This document shows, piece after piece, positions 16,922 to 25,690 of a stretch of 64,000 nt of DNA; the stretch's first letter is position 1, and each line of letters opens with the position of its first letter. The translations under genes were made by a program, and so were the position numbers. The notes under the pieces were generated by a model that was given only the letters and a program-made list of their open reading frames with translations, did not search any database and was not told the DNA's origin. Source of the stretch: Celeribacter baekdonensis (GTDB lineage Bacteria; Pseudomonadota; Alphaproteobacteria; Rhodobacterales; Rhodobacteraceae); NCBI RefSeq assembly GCF_900102315.1, contig NZ_FNBL01000013.1:1-64000 (forward strand). The letters are read 5' to 3'.

Positions 16922-18169
16922 TCAAAAGGCCAATGGAACAAAGGCAATCATCAGGTAGACAAAAATCAAAGCCATAAGGTAAGGGAAAACCGCCTTTGTG
17001 ATCCGTTCAATCGGCAAATTGGCCGTTGTCGAGGCGACGAAAAGATTGATCGCCACCGGCGGCGTGACCATGCCAATCGCCAGTCCGACGACGATGATGA
17101 TCCCGAAATGGACGGTATCAATGCCCAATTGCATCGCCAAAGGCAAAAGCATCGGGGTCAGGATAATGAGGGCCGACGCCGTTTCCAAAAACACCCCCGT
17201 GACAAGGATCAACGCCATGATCAACAAGAGCAGCACATAGGGATTGGACGACAGCGACAAGGCATATTCTGCGATGGCAGAGGGCACTTGCCAACTCGAC
17301 AACGCCCAGCTCAGCACCGACGAGGCCGCAATCACGAACATGATGACAGCGGTGGTCACCCCTGCGCGCATCATGATCTGATACAGGCCCTTCAAGGTGA
17401 GATCGCGGTAAATGAACAGCGAAACGATGATGGCATAGTTGACCGCCACGACCGCCGCCTCAGAGGGGGTAAACACCCCCGAGAAAATACCACCAAGGAT
17501 GAGCAAAGGTGCCATGAGGCCCCAGCTGGCAGACAAAAGCGTGCGCCAGATGGTCGAAAGATCAAACGGCGTCCCGCGCGGATAGGCACGTCGATGCCCC
17601 TGAACGAGGGCGATTGCGATCAAACCGACACCCATGGCAACGCCTGGGATAAAGCCATTCAGGAACAGTTTTGCCACCGATTCCTGGGCGATCACCGCAT
17701 AGATGATCATCGGAACGGACGGCGGGATCACCACGCCAATGGTGCCCGATGCGGCAATCAAAGAGGCGGCAGCGGCGGGATCATAGCCCTTGCGTTTGAG
17801 TTCCGGCACAAGGCTTGCGCCCACAGCGGCTGTGGTCGCGGCACCGGAGCCGGAAATGGCCGCAAAGAACATCCCGGCAAGCACCGAAACGATAGAGAGG
17901 CCGCCTTTGATAAAGCCAAACATACTGTCGGCGAAGGCGACGAGACGTTTGGAAATTTCCCCCTGCGCCATGATGTCGCCCGCCAAGATAAACATCGGCA
18001 CGGCGACAAATGCGAAAGAGTTGATGCCGGAAAACATCTGTTGCGGCACCACCATGAGCGGGACACCTGACAGGTTCAACGCCGTCATCGAGGCCGCGCC
18101 GATCACAATCGCGACCGGAAGCCCCATGATAAGAAAGACAACGAAAAGACCGGCCAGAACGAGGCTCAT
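16922..18169 (-). CDS. dctM: TRAP transporter large permease DctM
   Basis: The 415-residue inner-membrane ion-coupled subunit of a DctPQM transporter. It is almost entirely hydrophobic, with about 12 predicted segments. Characteristic DctM motifs are present: FFAAISGSGAATTAAVGASL, IAASGTIGVVIPPSVPMIIY, VFTPSEAAVVAV and GLAIGMVTPPVAINLFVAS. Its ATG overlaps the dctQ stop by 4 bp. It is convergent with the aminotransferase gene, with about 40 bp between them. Confidence 0.95.
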   Translation of the reverse strand: MSLVLAGLFVVFLIMGLPVAIVIGAASMTALNLSGVPLMVVPQQMFSGINSFAFVAVPMFILAGDIMAQGEISKRLVAFADSMFGFIKGGLSIVSVLAGMFFAAISGSGAATTAAVGASLVPELKRKGYDPAAAASLIAASGTIGVVIPPSVPMIIYAVIAQESVAKLFLNGFIPGVAMGVGLIAIALVQGHRRAYPRGTPFDLSTIWRTLLSASWGLMAPLLILGGIFSGVFTPSEAAVVAVNYAIIVSLFIYRDLTLKGLYQIMMRAGVTTAVIMFVIAASSVLSWALSSWQVPSAIAEYALSLSSNPYVLLLLIMALILVTGVFLETASALIILTPMLLPLAMQLGIDTVHFGIIIVVGLAIGMVTPPVAINLFVASTTANLPIERITKAVFPYLMALIFVYLMIAFVPLAF

Positions 18170-18672
18170 TCATTCAACTCCGTCTGGGTTTCACGCGGTG
18201 CCTGCCCGGCCAAAAGCCGGATCAGATCTATCAGCGAAAGCCCCGCCATAATCGCAGAGGCCAAGGGCATGACCGCGTAGACATAGGTCATAGACAGGCG
18301 CAAAGACGGCGATTTTTGATAGCTTTGCATATTCATGTAACGCCAGCCGATAACGGCCAAGGTCACAAGAAATGTAAATGTCACAACGATCCCCGCGCCG
18401 GAGACGATCCGGCGCAAGGTCAACGGCAGGCTGTCACGCAAAAGCGTCACAGCAATGTGCCGTCCTTGTTGAAAGGCCAGCGCAGCGCCAAGAAAGGTGA
18501 TCCAAATCAACAGAAAACGTGCAACCTCTTCTGTCCATCCCACAGAGGTGAAAAACACCCGTGACACGATTTGAAGCGTGATCACGCCGGTCAGACCAAT
18601 CATTCCTGCAAAGACGACAGGTTTGAGGACTTCGCCCACCCCCCGATCCATCCACGCCAGCACTTTCAACAT
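18166..18672 (-). CDS. dctQ: TRAP transporter small permease DctQ
   Basis: A 168-residue protein with four hydrophobic segments, the size and topology of DctQ. The conserved stretch SVGWTEEVARFLLIWITFLG (near residues 47-66) is the family hallmark. The start codon directly abuts the dctP stop with no gap, and the end overlaps dctM by 4 bp, giving a tight dctP-Q-M operon. Confidence 0.92.
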   Translation of the reverse strand: MLKVLAWMDRGVGEVLKPVVFAGMIGLTGVITLQIVSRVFFTSVGWTEEVARFLLIWITFLGAALAFQQGRHIAVTLLRDSLPLTLRRIVSGAGIVVTFTFLVTLAVIGWRYMNMQSYQKSPSLRLSMTYVYAVMPLASAIMAGLSLIDLIRLLAGQAPRETQTELNE

Positions 18673-19659
18673 TTACTTCAGCGCCTCTTGGATGCGCGGC
18701 AGGTAGTCGCCAAATTTCTGGCCGTATTTTTCATACACAGGCTCAAGCGCCGCCGAGAAGGTGGACAGATCGGCATCTTCGATCACATTCATGCCCGACG
18801 CTTTCAATTCGGCAAGCTGCGAGGCTTCAGCTTCGGCATTCATCTTGCGTTCATAGGCGGAGGCGTCTTTGGCGGCTTGCAGGACGATCTCTTGCGCGTC
18901 GTCGGACAGTTTACCCCATGCAGGCATCCCCATGACAAAAACCGCGGGCGCATAGGTGTGGCGCGTCATCGTCATGTTGGTTTGCGTCTCGTTCAATTTG
19001 AACGAATAGACCACACCAACCGGGTTTTCCTGACCATCAATCGTGCCCTGTTGCATCGCGGTAAGTGCCTCGGTCCATGCCATCGGCGTGGCATCGGCCC
19101 CAAGCGCGCGGAAGGTGTCGATATAGACCGGGTTTTCCATCACACGCACGCGCAGACCATCAAGATCGGCTGGGGTGCGCACCGGGTGGCGCGAGTTTGT
19201 CAGGTTCCGAAACCCACGTTCGGCATAGGCCAGCCCTTTGAGGTTCACCTCAGACAGACGATCAAGCAACTCTTGACCGATCTCACCATCGAGAACGCCA
19301 TAGGCGGCTTCGGGGGTCTTGAACAGGAACGGCAACTCAAACACGGCCATTTCTTCGACAAAGTTCGCAACCGGGCCGTTGGTGATGATGCCCATGTCAA
19401 CGGTGCCGATTTGCATGCCTTCGAGAAGGGTGCGTTCATCCCCCAAAGTGGCGTTGGGGAAAATCTCGACCGTGATCGCGCCGTCGGAGCGCTCAGACAC
19501 CAGCTCTTGGAACTTGGTGGCGGCGATCTGATAGGCGTCTTGTTCGTTGACCACATGCGCCAAGCGCAACGTTGTCGGTTTGATCTCTGCGGCAAGCGGC
19601 ACTGTATGTGCCATCAGAGCCGTGAGCGCAAATGCAGCAGTGGTGATAAAGGTCTTCAT
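18673..19659 (-). CDS. dctP: TRAP transporter C4-dicarboxylate-type binding protein DctP
   Basis: Periplasmic receptor, 328 residues with a Sec signal peptide (residues 1-25, ending PLAAE). The DctP core begins TLRLAHVVNEQDAYQIAATK. The substrate-carboxylate-binding arginine is expected in the conserved LDGLRVRVMENPVYIDTFRALGA region near residue 165, followed by TIDGQENPVG. The start at 19659 is chosen because a GGAGGACC site precedes it; upstream the open frame runs on for 123 codons of non-coding-looking sequence. The ligand is unidentified. Confidence 0.93.
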   Translation of the reverse strand: MKTFITTAAFALTALMAHTVPLAAEIKPTTLRLAHVVNEQDAYQIAATKFQELVSERSDGAITVEIFPNATLGDERTLLEGMQIGTVDMGIITNGPVANFVEEMAVFELPFLFKTPEAAYGVLDGEIGQELLDRLSEVNLKGLAYAERGFRNLTNSRHPVRTPADLDGLRVRVMENPVYIDTFRALGADATPMAWTEALTAMQQGTIDGQENPVGVVYSFKLNETQTNMTMTRHTYAPAVFVMGMPAWGKLSDDAQEIVLQAAKDASAYERKMNAEAEASQLAELKASGMNVIEDADLSTFSAALEPVYEKYGQKFGDYLPRIQEALK

Positions 19660-20122
19660 GTTGGTCCTCCCAAACGTGCGATAAGGGCATTCAAAAGTGC
19701 CGAAATCAAATAACATCCCGAAAAGATCGCCAAGCGTCATAAAGATACGCAAGGCATCTCCAAAATGCGGATTTATTGCGCATATGGCGCGAAGCCAGTT
19801 TGGAATGCAAGCCGGTAGGTTCATTTCCAATACGATCTGCAATAAGATATTGGGCCCCAGATGTCGCCTACACGACGGCTCGTGATGCATGTCGCAGCCA
19901 AGTCCCACGAAAGAAGAATATTCTTCCGCCGCCATGACAACCACGGGAACCGTGGTCCAGCGGCCCGCCCGAGTGGCAACACCGGCGTCCCAAACGCCTC
20001 CGTTTCGCAACGGCTCCGTACCTTGCAAACAAGCTCTGTGCGCGCTTCATGACTTGAACCTTGCGGCTGGCTCATGTCTACCGACGCAGAAATCAAGCGT
20101 TAGCAACACGGATCACGAAACC
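19660..20122. other. 463-bp divergent intergenic region between dctP and metN
   Basis: This gap must hold the promoters of the dctPQM operon (minus) and metNIQ (plus). A compact hairpin ACCACGG-GAA-CCGTGGT lies near 19938-19955, and a weaker CCAATA/TATTGG pair lies near 19827-19853. No SAM, SAH or other riboswitch core that I can recognise is present upstream of metN on either strand. Open frames crossing the gap look like non-coding translation. Confidence 0.5.
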
Positions 20123-21184
20123 ATGTCAGAGAGAGCCCCAAAAGGCGCGTCTATCGTTTTTGAGACCGTAGGAAAGGCCTTCACCCACCCCGGCGGCGGC
20201 ACTGTCTCTGCCGTTGACGATGTCTCCCTCACCGTCGAAGCCGGAGCGATCACCGGCATCATTGGCCGCTCTGGGGCGGGCAAATCGACGTTGCTGAGGA
20301 TGGCCAACGGATTGGAACGTCCGACATCCGGCAAAGTTTTGGTCGGCGGACAGGATGTCGGCGCAGCGCAGGGCGCGGCGTTGCGGATGATCCGGCGCGA
20401 TGTGGGGATGATTTTCCAACATTTCAACCTGTTGGCCTCACGCACCGTGGCGGGCAACATTGCCTTGCCGTTAGAAGTCGCGGGCGTCCCCAAGACAAAA
20501 ATCAAAACCCGCGTGGCGGATTTGATTGAACGTGTTGGCCTCACCGCACAGGCAGATCGCTACCCCGCAGAATTGTCCGGCGGTCAAAAACAACGCGTCG
20601 GCATCGCCCGCGCTTTGGCAACAGAACCAAAGGTTTTGCTATCCGATGAGGCCACATCGGCCTTGGACCCCAAAACCACCCAAACGGTGTTGGAGTTGTT
20701 GAAAGACATCAATCGCGAGCTGGGTCTGACCATCCTGTTGATCACCCATGAAATGGCCGTGGTCCGCGACATCGCAAGCCATGTGGCGGTGATAGACAAT
20801 GGTAAAATCGTTGAGGCCGGAACGACATATGATGTGTTCACAGCACCCCACCATCCGACCACTCGCGCGTTTCTCTCCGGTGTCTTGGGCGTCACGCTTC
20901 CATCCTTTCTCAAAGGCAAAATCCAAGACACGCGGCCTGTGGGCCCCGCCGAAGAGGTGATCCGCGTGACCTTTGCGGGCAAACACGCGACCGACCCGAT
21001 GCTGGCGCTGTTGACCCGCGACTTGGGGCTTCAGGTCAACATCCTTGCGGGTGCGGTGGAAGAAATCGGAACCCGGCCCTTTGGCAATCTTTTGGTCTCG
21101 CTTGATGCCAGCAAGGGCGCCGATGCGCGGGCGTATCTGGAACGTCACGGGCTTTTGACGGAGGTACTTGGCTATGTCGGCTAA
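20123..21184 (+). CDS. metN: Methionine ABC transporter ATPase MetN
   Basis: ATPase of the D/L-methionine importer (MUT family), 353 residues from the ATG at 20123. Walker A is GRSGAGKSTLLR, the signature is LSGGQKQRVGIARAL, and Walker B is LLSDEATSALDPKTT. Residues about 270-353 form the C-terminal NIL (C2) domain (VIRVTFAGKHATDPMLALL), which in MetN binds methionine and inhibits transport. No strong ribosome-binding site precedes this ATG, so a nearby alternative start is possible. It overlaps metI by 11 bp. Confidence 0.94.
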   Translation: MSERAPKGASIVFETVGKAFTHPGGGTVSAVDDVSLTVEAGAITGIIGRSGAGKSTLLRMANGLERPTSGKVLVGGQDVGAAQGAALRMIRRDVGMIFQHFNLLASRTVAGNIALPLEVAGVPKTKIKTRVADLIERVGLTAQADRYPAELSGGQKQRVGIARALATEPKVLLSDEATSALDPKTTQTVLELLKDINRELGLTILLITHEMAVVRDIASHVAVIDNGKIVEAGTTYDVFTAPHHPTTRAFLSGVLGVTLPSFLKGKIQDTRPVGPAEEVIRVTFAGKHATDPMLALLTRDLGLQVNILAGAVEEIGTRPFGNLLVSLDASKGADARAYLERHGLLTEVLGYVG

Positions 21185-21848
21185 TCTCATCAATCTTTTG
21201 ATCGAAGCCACCGGGCAGACGCTCTATATGGTCGCGATTTCGACCCTTCTCGGCACAATGTTTGGCCTGCCTTTGGGGGTGTTCCTTGCGATTTCGCAGC
21301 GCGGGGAATTGCTCTCCGCGCCTTGGGTGAACAAAGTGCTTGGGCTGGTGGTCAATGCCACCCGCTCTGTGCCGTTCATCATCCTTGTCGTCGCGATCAT
21401 CCCGTTCACCCGCGCCATTGCGGGCACGTCGATCGGCACCACGGCGGCGATCGTACCGCTGACCATTGCCGCCGTGCCGTTTATCGCGCGGCTGGTGGAA
21501 AATGCCATTCGCGAAGTCGACAGTGGCTTGATCGAGGCGGCGCGGGCCATGGGTGCGACACCATTTCAAATCATTCGCAAGGTCTTGGTCCCCGAGGCGC
21601 TTCCCTCCATCACTCTTGGCCTCACCCTCGCCGTTGTCAGCCTCATCGGTTATTCCGCCATGGTCGGGGCCGTGGGCGGCGAAGGCTTGGGCGATTTGGG
21701 CATTCGGTATGGCTATCAACGGTTCATGCCGGACGTCATGGCCGTTGTCGTCGTCATCCTCATTATTCTCGTCCAGCTTGTGCAATCCGTCGGTGAATGG
21801 ATCGCCGCCCGCGTGGACAAACGCGCGCCCAAAGGGCGTGGTCAATAA
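21174..21848 (+). CDS. metI: Methionine ABC transporter permease MetI
   Basis: Inner-membrane permease of 224 residues with about five hydrophobic segments. The BPD_transp_1 coupling motif appears as EAARAMGATPFQIIRKVLVPEALPS. The start is taken as the ATG at 21174 because GGAGG lies nine bases upstream; a TTG two codons earlier is less likely. The start overlaps the end of metN, and metQ follows after 22 bp. Confidence 0.94.
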   Translation: MSANLINLLIEATGQTLYMVAISTLLGTMFGLPLGVFLAISQRGELLSAPWVNKVLGLVVNATRSVPFIILVVAIIPFTRAIAGTSIGTTAAIVPLTIAAVPFIARLVENAIREVDSGLIEAARAMGATPFQIIRKVLVPEALPSITLGLTLAVVSLIGYSAMVGAVGGEGLGDLGIRYGYQRFMPDVMAVVVVILIILVQLVQSVGEWIAARVDKRAPKGRGQ

Positions 21849-21870
21849 TACGCAAACAAAGGAGCAAACT

Positions 21871-22647
21871 ATGCTGCGTCTTGCAACTCTTACCTCTCTT
21901 CTTGCCCTCGCCGCTGCGGCCGCCATGGCCGAAGACATCAAAGTCGGGGTTTCCCCCGGTGAGCATGCCGAAATCATGGAAGAAGTCGCCAAAGTGGCCG
22001 CTCCCATGGGGCTAAATATAGATGTGGTCGAATTTTCCGACTATGTGATCCCGAACACCGCTCTGGCCGATGGTGACATCGAAGCCAACTCGTTCCAACA
22101 CGTGCCTTATCTGGACAACCAGATGAAAGATCGCGGCTTTGATCTGGTCGTCGTCGGCACCACCATCACCACACCGATGGGGATTTATTCCGACAAGATC
22201 GACGATCTTGCCACGCTCGATGACGGTGCCAAAGTGGCGATCCCGAATGATCCGACCAATGGCGGACGCGCGCTTTTGTTGTTGCAGGATTTGGGTCTGG
22301 TGACATTGACCGAGGGCACGGGTCTGGTGCCCAGCCCGCTTGACATCGCGGAGAACCCCAAGGGGTTGAAGTTCCTCGAACTCGACGCCGCGCAATTGCC
22401 GCGCACTTTGGCGGATGCGGATATCGCGATCATCAACACCAATTATGCCATCGCCTCCGGTCTCAGCCCAAAAGACGATGCCATTGCGATGGAAAAGGCT
22501 GAAAACCCCTATGTGAATGTGATCGTGGTCCGCAAAGGCGACGAAGATCAGCCCTGGGTCAAGACACTCGTGGATGCGTATCATTCCGATGAGGTCAAAG
22601 CCTTTATCGACAACAGCTACCAAGGCGCTGTGATCACGTCCTGGTAA
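21871..22647 (+). CDS. metQ: Methionine-binding protein MetQ
   Basis: Periplasmic binding protein of the NlpA family, 258 residues. A Sec signal peptide ends near residue 20 (AAAAAMAEDIKVG); there is no lipobox cysteine, so it appears to be a soluble periplasmic form rather than a lipoprotein. Family motifs are VGVSPGEHAEIMEEV, IEANSFQHVPYLDN and VAIPNDPTNGGRALLLLQ. The start ATG follows AAGGAGCAAACT. It is the last gene of metNIQ and is followed immediately by a terminator hairpin. Confidence 0.95.
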   Translation: MLRLATLTSLLALAAAAAMAEDIKVGVSPGEHAEIMEEVAKVAAPMGLNIDVVEFSDYVIPNTALADGDIEANSFQHVPYLDNQMKDRGFDLVVVGTTITTPMGIYSDKIDDLATLDDGAKVAIPNDPTNGGRALLLLQDLGLVTLTEGTGLVPSPLDIAENPKGLKFLELDAAQLPRTLADADIAIINTNYAIASGLSPKDDAIAMEKAENPYVNVIVVRKGDEDQPWVKTLVDAYHSDEVKAFIDNSYQGAVITSW

Positions 22648-22651
22648 AACA

Positions 22652-22696
22652 AAAGCGGGCCACCCGGCTTTCGGCCACAAGGGTACGGCCCGCTTT
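22652..22696 (+). terminator. Terminator after metNIQ
   Basis: A perfect 10-bp stem, AAAGCGGGCC at 22652-22661 and GGCCCGCTTT at 22687-22696, encloses a loop with a second small GGC/GCC hairpin. It lies five bases after the metQ stop codon. The thymine tail is weak. It marks the end of the conserved backbone on this side of the island. Confidence 0.75.
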
Positions 22697-22794
22697 GCCC
22701 TTTGAGCATACCGCGCGGTCAAGAGGGGCCTTGCAACGCACCCAATGTGCGCTTCAGAGGCTAAGGTCGGTTCCAAGCTGAGCCAGCGCATGCC

Positions 22795-23290
22795 TTATCT
22801 GATCGCGATCAGGCTCCGGCTCTTCAGCCACGCCATCCAAGGACCAAATAGTCGACCGACGAACCTACCGTCCGCGCCGTCCACACGAGCCATCGCAATT
22901 AAGCAATCGGAAAGAGCGTCAGGACCATCTTTCAGTACATCGTAGCCAAAGACGCCATAGTTCATCCAGTCTGGCTCACAGTGCCCCGCCAGCGCGGCGT
23001 CAAACGAAAATGGACCTTACCGAGGTGGCGGATAGACACCCACTCCAATGCGCCCACGTCACACCCTGCAAGCTGCGCCAATTGCTCTATGGCAACCTTC
23101 TCACCACGAAAGAGCGGGTCGATCGGAAAGGCAATGTCGCCGCAAAACCTCTGCATCGAAACGGCGCCGTTCCTGGCCGCAAGCCGCGACAGCAAGGAAG
23201 TAGCCGGCTCACACGCGGCATATACCACCGTCAGCGGCAATTGCGGGAAGTTCGTTCCGGGAGTGGCTGGTAGGTTTTGACCAAGCGAGG
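22795..23290 (-). pseudogene. Internally deleted tniQ-family pseudogene (relic of an older Tn7-like element)
   Basis: Translation of 23290 down to about 22985 gives FPQLPLTVVYAACEPATSLL and RFCGDIAFPIDPLFRGEKVA, matching residues about 10-100 of the intact TniQ encoded at 44830-46398. After a frame change near 22985 it continues HCEPDWMNYGVFGYDVLKDG and GRFVGRLFGPWMAWLKSRSL, which match residues about 245-300 of the same protein, then stops at 22795. About 140 residues, including the zinc-finger cysteines, and the whole C-terminal half are missing. It lies outside the left end of the present element. Confidence 0.8.
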
Positions 23291-23338
23291 CTTCCGAGAT
23301 CAGACAAAGGCTGGATTGGCCGGATCTTACGATCACCC

Positions 23339-23430
23339 GCTCAACTGAGCAACGCTGCTATGATTTCAGGAAATACCGCCGCTCGGGTCAGTTACCTGTC
23401 ACAAAAGTCGGTTTTGCGCGGCATCTGACA
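23339..23430. mobile_element. Probable right-end relic of an older Tn7-like element
   Basis: This stretch lies between the tniQ relic and the AAAGA that precedes the current left end. Its last bases are CTGACA, so it ends in ACA exactly at AAAGA, as a Tn7-type terminus (5'-TGT...ACA-3') would. Read inward on the minus strand it has TGTCAG at the tip, TTTTGTGACAGG and then a TGACCC motif like those of the other ends. I infer it is what is left of an earlier element's right end; the match is short and not proven. Confidence 0.45.
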
Positions 23431-23435
23431 AAAGA

Positions 23436-23548
23436 TGTGGAACGTCACACGGAGTTGACCCAATCTGGTGAGAAAACCGAGTCAAATCAGTGAGCGTCCC
23501 CAAGCAATCATGACCCAAACTTCAGGCATTTCTGACCCAAATCTAAAT
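23436..23548 (+). repeat. Left transposon end, copy A
   Basis: A 113-bp segment starting TGTGGAACGTCACACGG and containing TGACCCAA(A) at about 23456, 23511 and 23533 plus a related AGTCAAATC at about 23480. The repeated motif is suggestive of TnsB-binding sites. It is about 83 percent identical (19 differences in 113 positions, aligned by eye without gaps) to 25380-25492 in the same orientation. It matches the right end near 57440-57466 in inverted orientation. Confidence 0.72.
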
Positions 23549-23880
23549 GGCGATATCTCGTCAGGATTGTACGACAGTCGCGTCCGATTGTTGCACGCAC
23601 CGCTCAACTCCCAGAACCTAAGGACGAAAAAGTTGATTGACTGTCTTCGCGCTCCAAAGAGAAGCAAGCAAGGATAGATTTATCTCTCCAGCCGAGCGCT
23701 CTGCACTTTAGGGCGGACCACAACCGATCCGCCACGCATTGAGCCCTCGTCAATCCTTCCATTGACGCAAATCTCTCACAGTTTGAACCAATTGATCCGT
23801 TTGATAAAAATGATTGACCTCCGGGAGTGGCATTCCTTACCAAGAGATCAACTTACTGTGTTGTTAATAGAGCATGAGCA

Positions 23881-24375
23881 TTGGTGCAGGCATTGTCGGA
23901 CGACCGTCTTTTGATTTCGAGGGTCGTAAAGCGCGACCAGGATGCGGCGCGGGCGTTTGCGAAGGCGGCTCATCAGGAAAGCATCTTCGGTCAAATTCCC
24001 TTCTCCGCTGAAAAGTTCGACCTTTTTTTCCAGAAAACCATTGATGACCCTGATCGCAACCTGGGTGTGAAGGCCATGCGCGATGGGGAAATTCTGGGAC
24101 TCGCACATTGCTACATGGGCGGCTACTTCATCGGCGAAGGCGCACGTGTGGCGAGTGTCAATATGATCAATGTCGCAAAGCCCGTGCGCGGGACCTTTCT
24201 TGGTGGCAAGGTGGCTCTGAAACTTGTTCGCGCGGTGCTGGATTGGGCAAAACCACAGGACGCGCATCTGGTGTTGTTCTACGTCAGTTCCGGGGAACAT
24301 ATCGCAAAGACAGATCGGTTCTTTCGGAAGCTTGGAGCTGTCGGATTGGGAGGGAATTATGGGGTTCAACTTTGA
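23881..24375 (+). CDS. GNAT-like N-acetyltransferase
   Basis: A 164-residue protein with a GNAT-like pattern: a central stretch ILGLAHCYMGGYFIGEGARV, a VINV-type beta-4 region (ASVNMINVAKPVRGTFLGGK) that may be the CoA-binding segment, and a C-terminal strand HLVLFYVSSGEHIAKTDRFF-type region. The frame begins at TTG, with GTG as the next codon; no ATG is near the N-terminus, so the start is uncertain. It lies between the two left-end repeats, followed by a small membrane protein, and is probably older cargo. The substrate is unknown. Confidence 0.55.
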   Translation: MVQALSDDRLLISRVVKRDQDAARAFAKAAHQESIFGQIPFSAEKFDLFFQKTIDDPDRNLGVKAMRDGEILGLAHCYMGGYFIGEGARVASVNMINVAKPVRGTFLGGKVALKLVRAVLDWAKPQDAHLVLFYVSSGEHIAKTDRFFRKLGAVGLGGNYGVQL

Positions 24376-24390
24376 AAGAGGTTTGCTTTT

Positions 24391-24747
24391 ATGCGGAAAA
24401 TAACGATGTATTTCCGGCAATTGGTTAAATGGTATATTCGGCAATATGACAGGCTGCCACTCATAGCTTCTCCAGTCGGCTTATTCTTAACCCTCTACGT
24501 TCAGGCTATGGCATTTCTGCTCTTAGATGAGGTGAGCCGGTACTTGGGGTGGGACATAAGCTTTGTGCTCATCCTCTCATTCCCTGTTTGGGGATTTTCG
24601 GCAGCAGCTTTTCTTATAACTTTTTTCCTAGCGAATGAGTGGTTGCTTACGAGTTTGCGCTTGGGGCGAATTACAGGATGCGAACATCGACCAGCGCGTG
24701 CGTTCATAATTAAATTTTTCAAATTGGACTTAGCTACCGATGACTAA
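24391..24747 (+). CDS. Small membrane protein of unknown function
   Basis: 118 residues with two clear hydrophobic segments (about 27-47, ASPVGLFLTLYVQAMAFLLL; about 58-82, FVLILSFPVWGFSAAAFLIT) and basic flanks, so it is probably an integral inner-membrane protein. It starts 15 bp after the acetyltransferase-like gene and overlaps the next frame by 8 bp, suggesting an operon of three. The codon usage is more AT-rich than in the backbone, consistent with transfer. No family was recognised. Confidence 0.6.
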   Translation: MRKITMYFRQLVKWYIRQYDRLPLIASPVGLFLTLYVQAMAFLLLDEVSRYLGWDISFVLILSFPVWGFSAAAFLITFFLANEWLLTSLRLGRITGCEHRPARAFIIKFFKLDLATDD

Positions 24748-25690
24748 TTCTCTAACTAATGAATTCAATTCCGAAACCGAAAGTCATAATCAGAACCGCA
24801 GAGGCCAATCTTCAGAATTTGGCAATACAGGGGTCTCTGGAGCCTACTCGACGCTTTATTCAAATGACCAAACAGAGACAAATGTTACAGTTCATTTCCC
24901 ACGCGCCTTGGGTGATGGATTAGATTGGGCTGCGGAACAAGCTGGAAATCCAGGAGGAGGTTATAATCATCCAAATTTGACTGAAGAAGATGTAAATGCG
25001 CTCGGGGCGGGGCTGAAATTTTTAGGGATCGGGAGCAGTATAACACTCACTGAGTCCGTTGAGAACGGATGGGTCGTAAACTTTGACGGAAGTCTCGTGG
25101 CGGGATGGAGTGGGACTTTTAAGATATCCGGTTGGAACCCATTAGACTGGACCCTCTTAGAGCATAAGACCTATGCCAACATTGCTACATTTCCCACAAC
25201 CTTCTCACCTCCCGTTGCGCTGTGGGAGGCGCTGTCCGGCTCGAAGGATGCTACGGCCCGGCCCAGGGCCGGGCTGGAAAACTCCAAACTGAACCTGATG
25301 AAATTGCGATCCGCGCGGGACCGCGCCGATCACTCGATTTTTGGGACTTCGCACCTTCGGCGCTGCGCAGCCGGCACAGTGTGGAACGTCACACGGACTT
25401 GGCCCAAACGAGTCAGAAAATTGAGTCAAATCAGTGAGCGCCCTCAGACAATTCTGACCCAAACATCAAGCATTTCTGGCCCAAACCTGAATGTCGTCAA
25501 CTTGCGGTGCTACGCCATTCTAGCTTCCCCTCAGAGGTTCGGGATAAACCTTAGCACAGCGTCTGATTTCGTGGGACCACCTCTCTCCTCCGGAGGGGTC
25601 CGCGGCGGGCCGAATGATCACGCCCGGATCTCGGCCATTTTGCGCCTGCGGGTGGCGCGCAACCCAAGAAACAGCGTTCCCAGCACATAG
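24740..25690 (+). CDS. Hypothetical protein whose C-terminus runs into the internal transposon-end repeat
   Basis: The first 160 or so residues look like a real, AT-rich, hydrophilic protein (MTNSLTNEFNSETESHNQNR at the start) with no recognised domain. From about residue 213 the frame reads through the left-end-like repeat at 25380 and then overlaps the end of tctA on the other strand, so the final 100 residues are an accidental fusion or readthrough. It is best regarded as a truncated gene whose original 3' part was replaced when the repeat copy arrived. It overlaps the upstream membrane-protein gene by 8 bp. Confidence 0.4.
   Translation: MTNSLTNEFNSETESHNQNRRGQSSEFGNTGVSGAYSTLYSNDQTETNVTVHFPRALGDGLDWAAEQAGNPGGGYNHPNLTEEDVNALGAGLKFLGIGSSITLTESVENGWVVNFDGSLVAGWSGTFKISGWNPLDWTLLEHKTYANIATFPTTFSPPVALWEALSGSKDATARPRAGLENSKLNLMKLRSARDRADHSIFGTSHLRRCAAGTVWNVTRTWPKRVRKLSQISERPQTILTQTSSISGPNLNVVNLRCYAILASPQRFGINLSTASDFVGPPLSSGGVRGGPNDHARISAILRLRVARNPRNSVPST
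25380..25492 (+). repeat. Second left-end-like repeat, copy B
   Basis: This segment starts TGTGGAACGTCACACGG like copy A and has the same orientation, with TGGCCCAAA, TGACCCAAA and TGGCCCAAA at the equivalent places. The five bases before it (CACAG) do not match the AAAGA target sequence. It marks the start of the metabolic cargo and probably records a nested or recombined second element. Confidence 0.65.

Noticed and set aside
19860-20122. SAM-type riboswitch upstream of metN
   Set aside because: The position is suggestive, but I could not find the conserved core of SAM-I, SAM-II or SAH riboswitches on either strand; only simple hairpins are present.
25256-25274. GCCCGGCCC-A-GGGCCGGGC perfect palindrome as a terminator
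   Set aside because: The arms are perfect, but the loop is one base and no thymine run follows on either strand, so neither a terminator nor a defined operator can be claimed.
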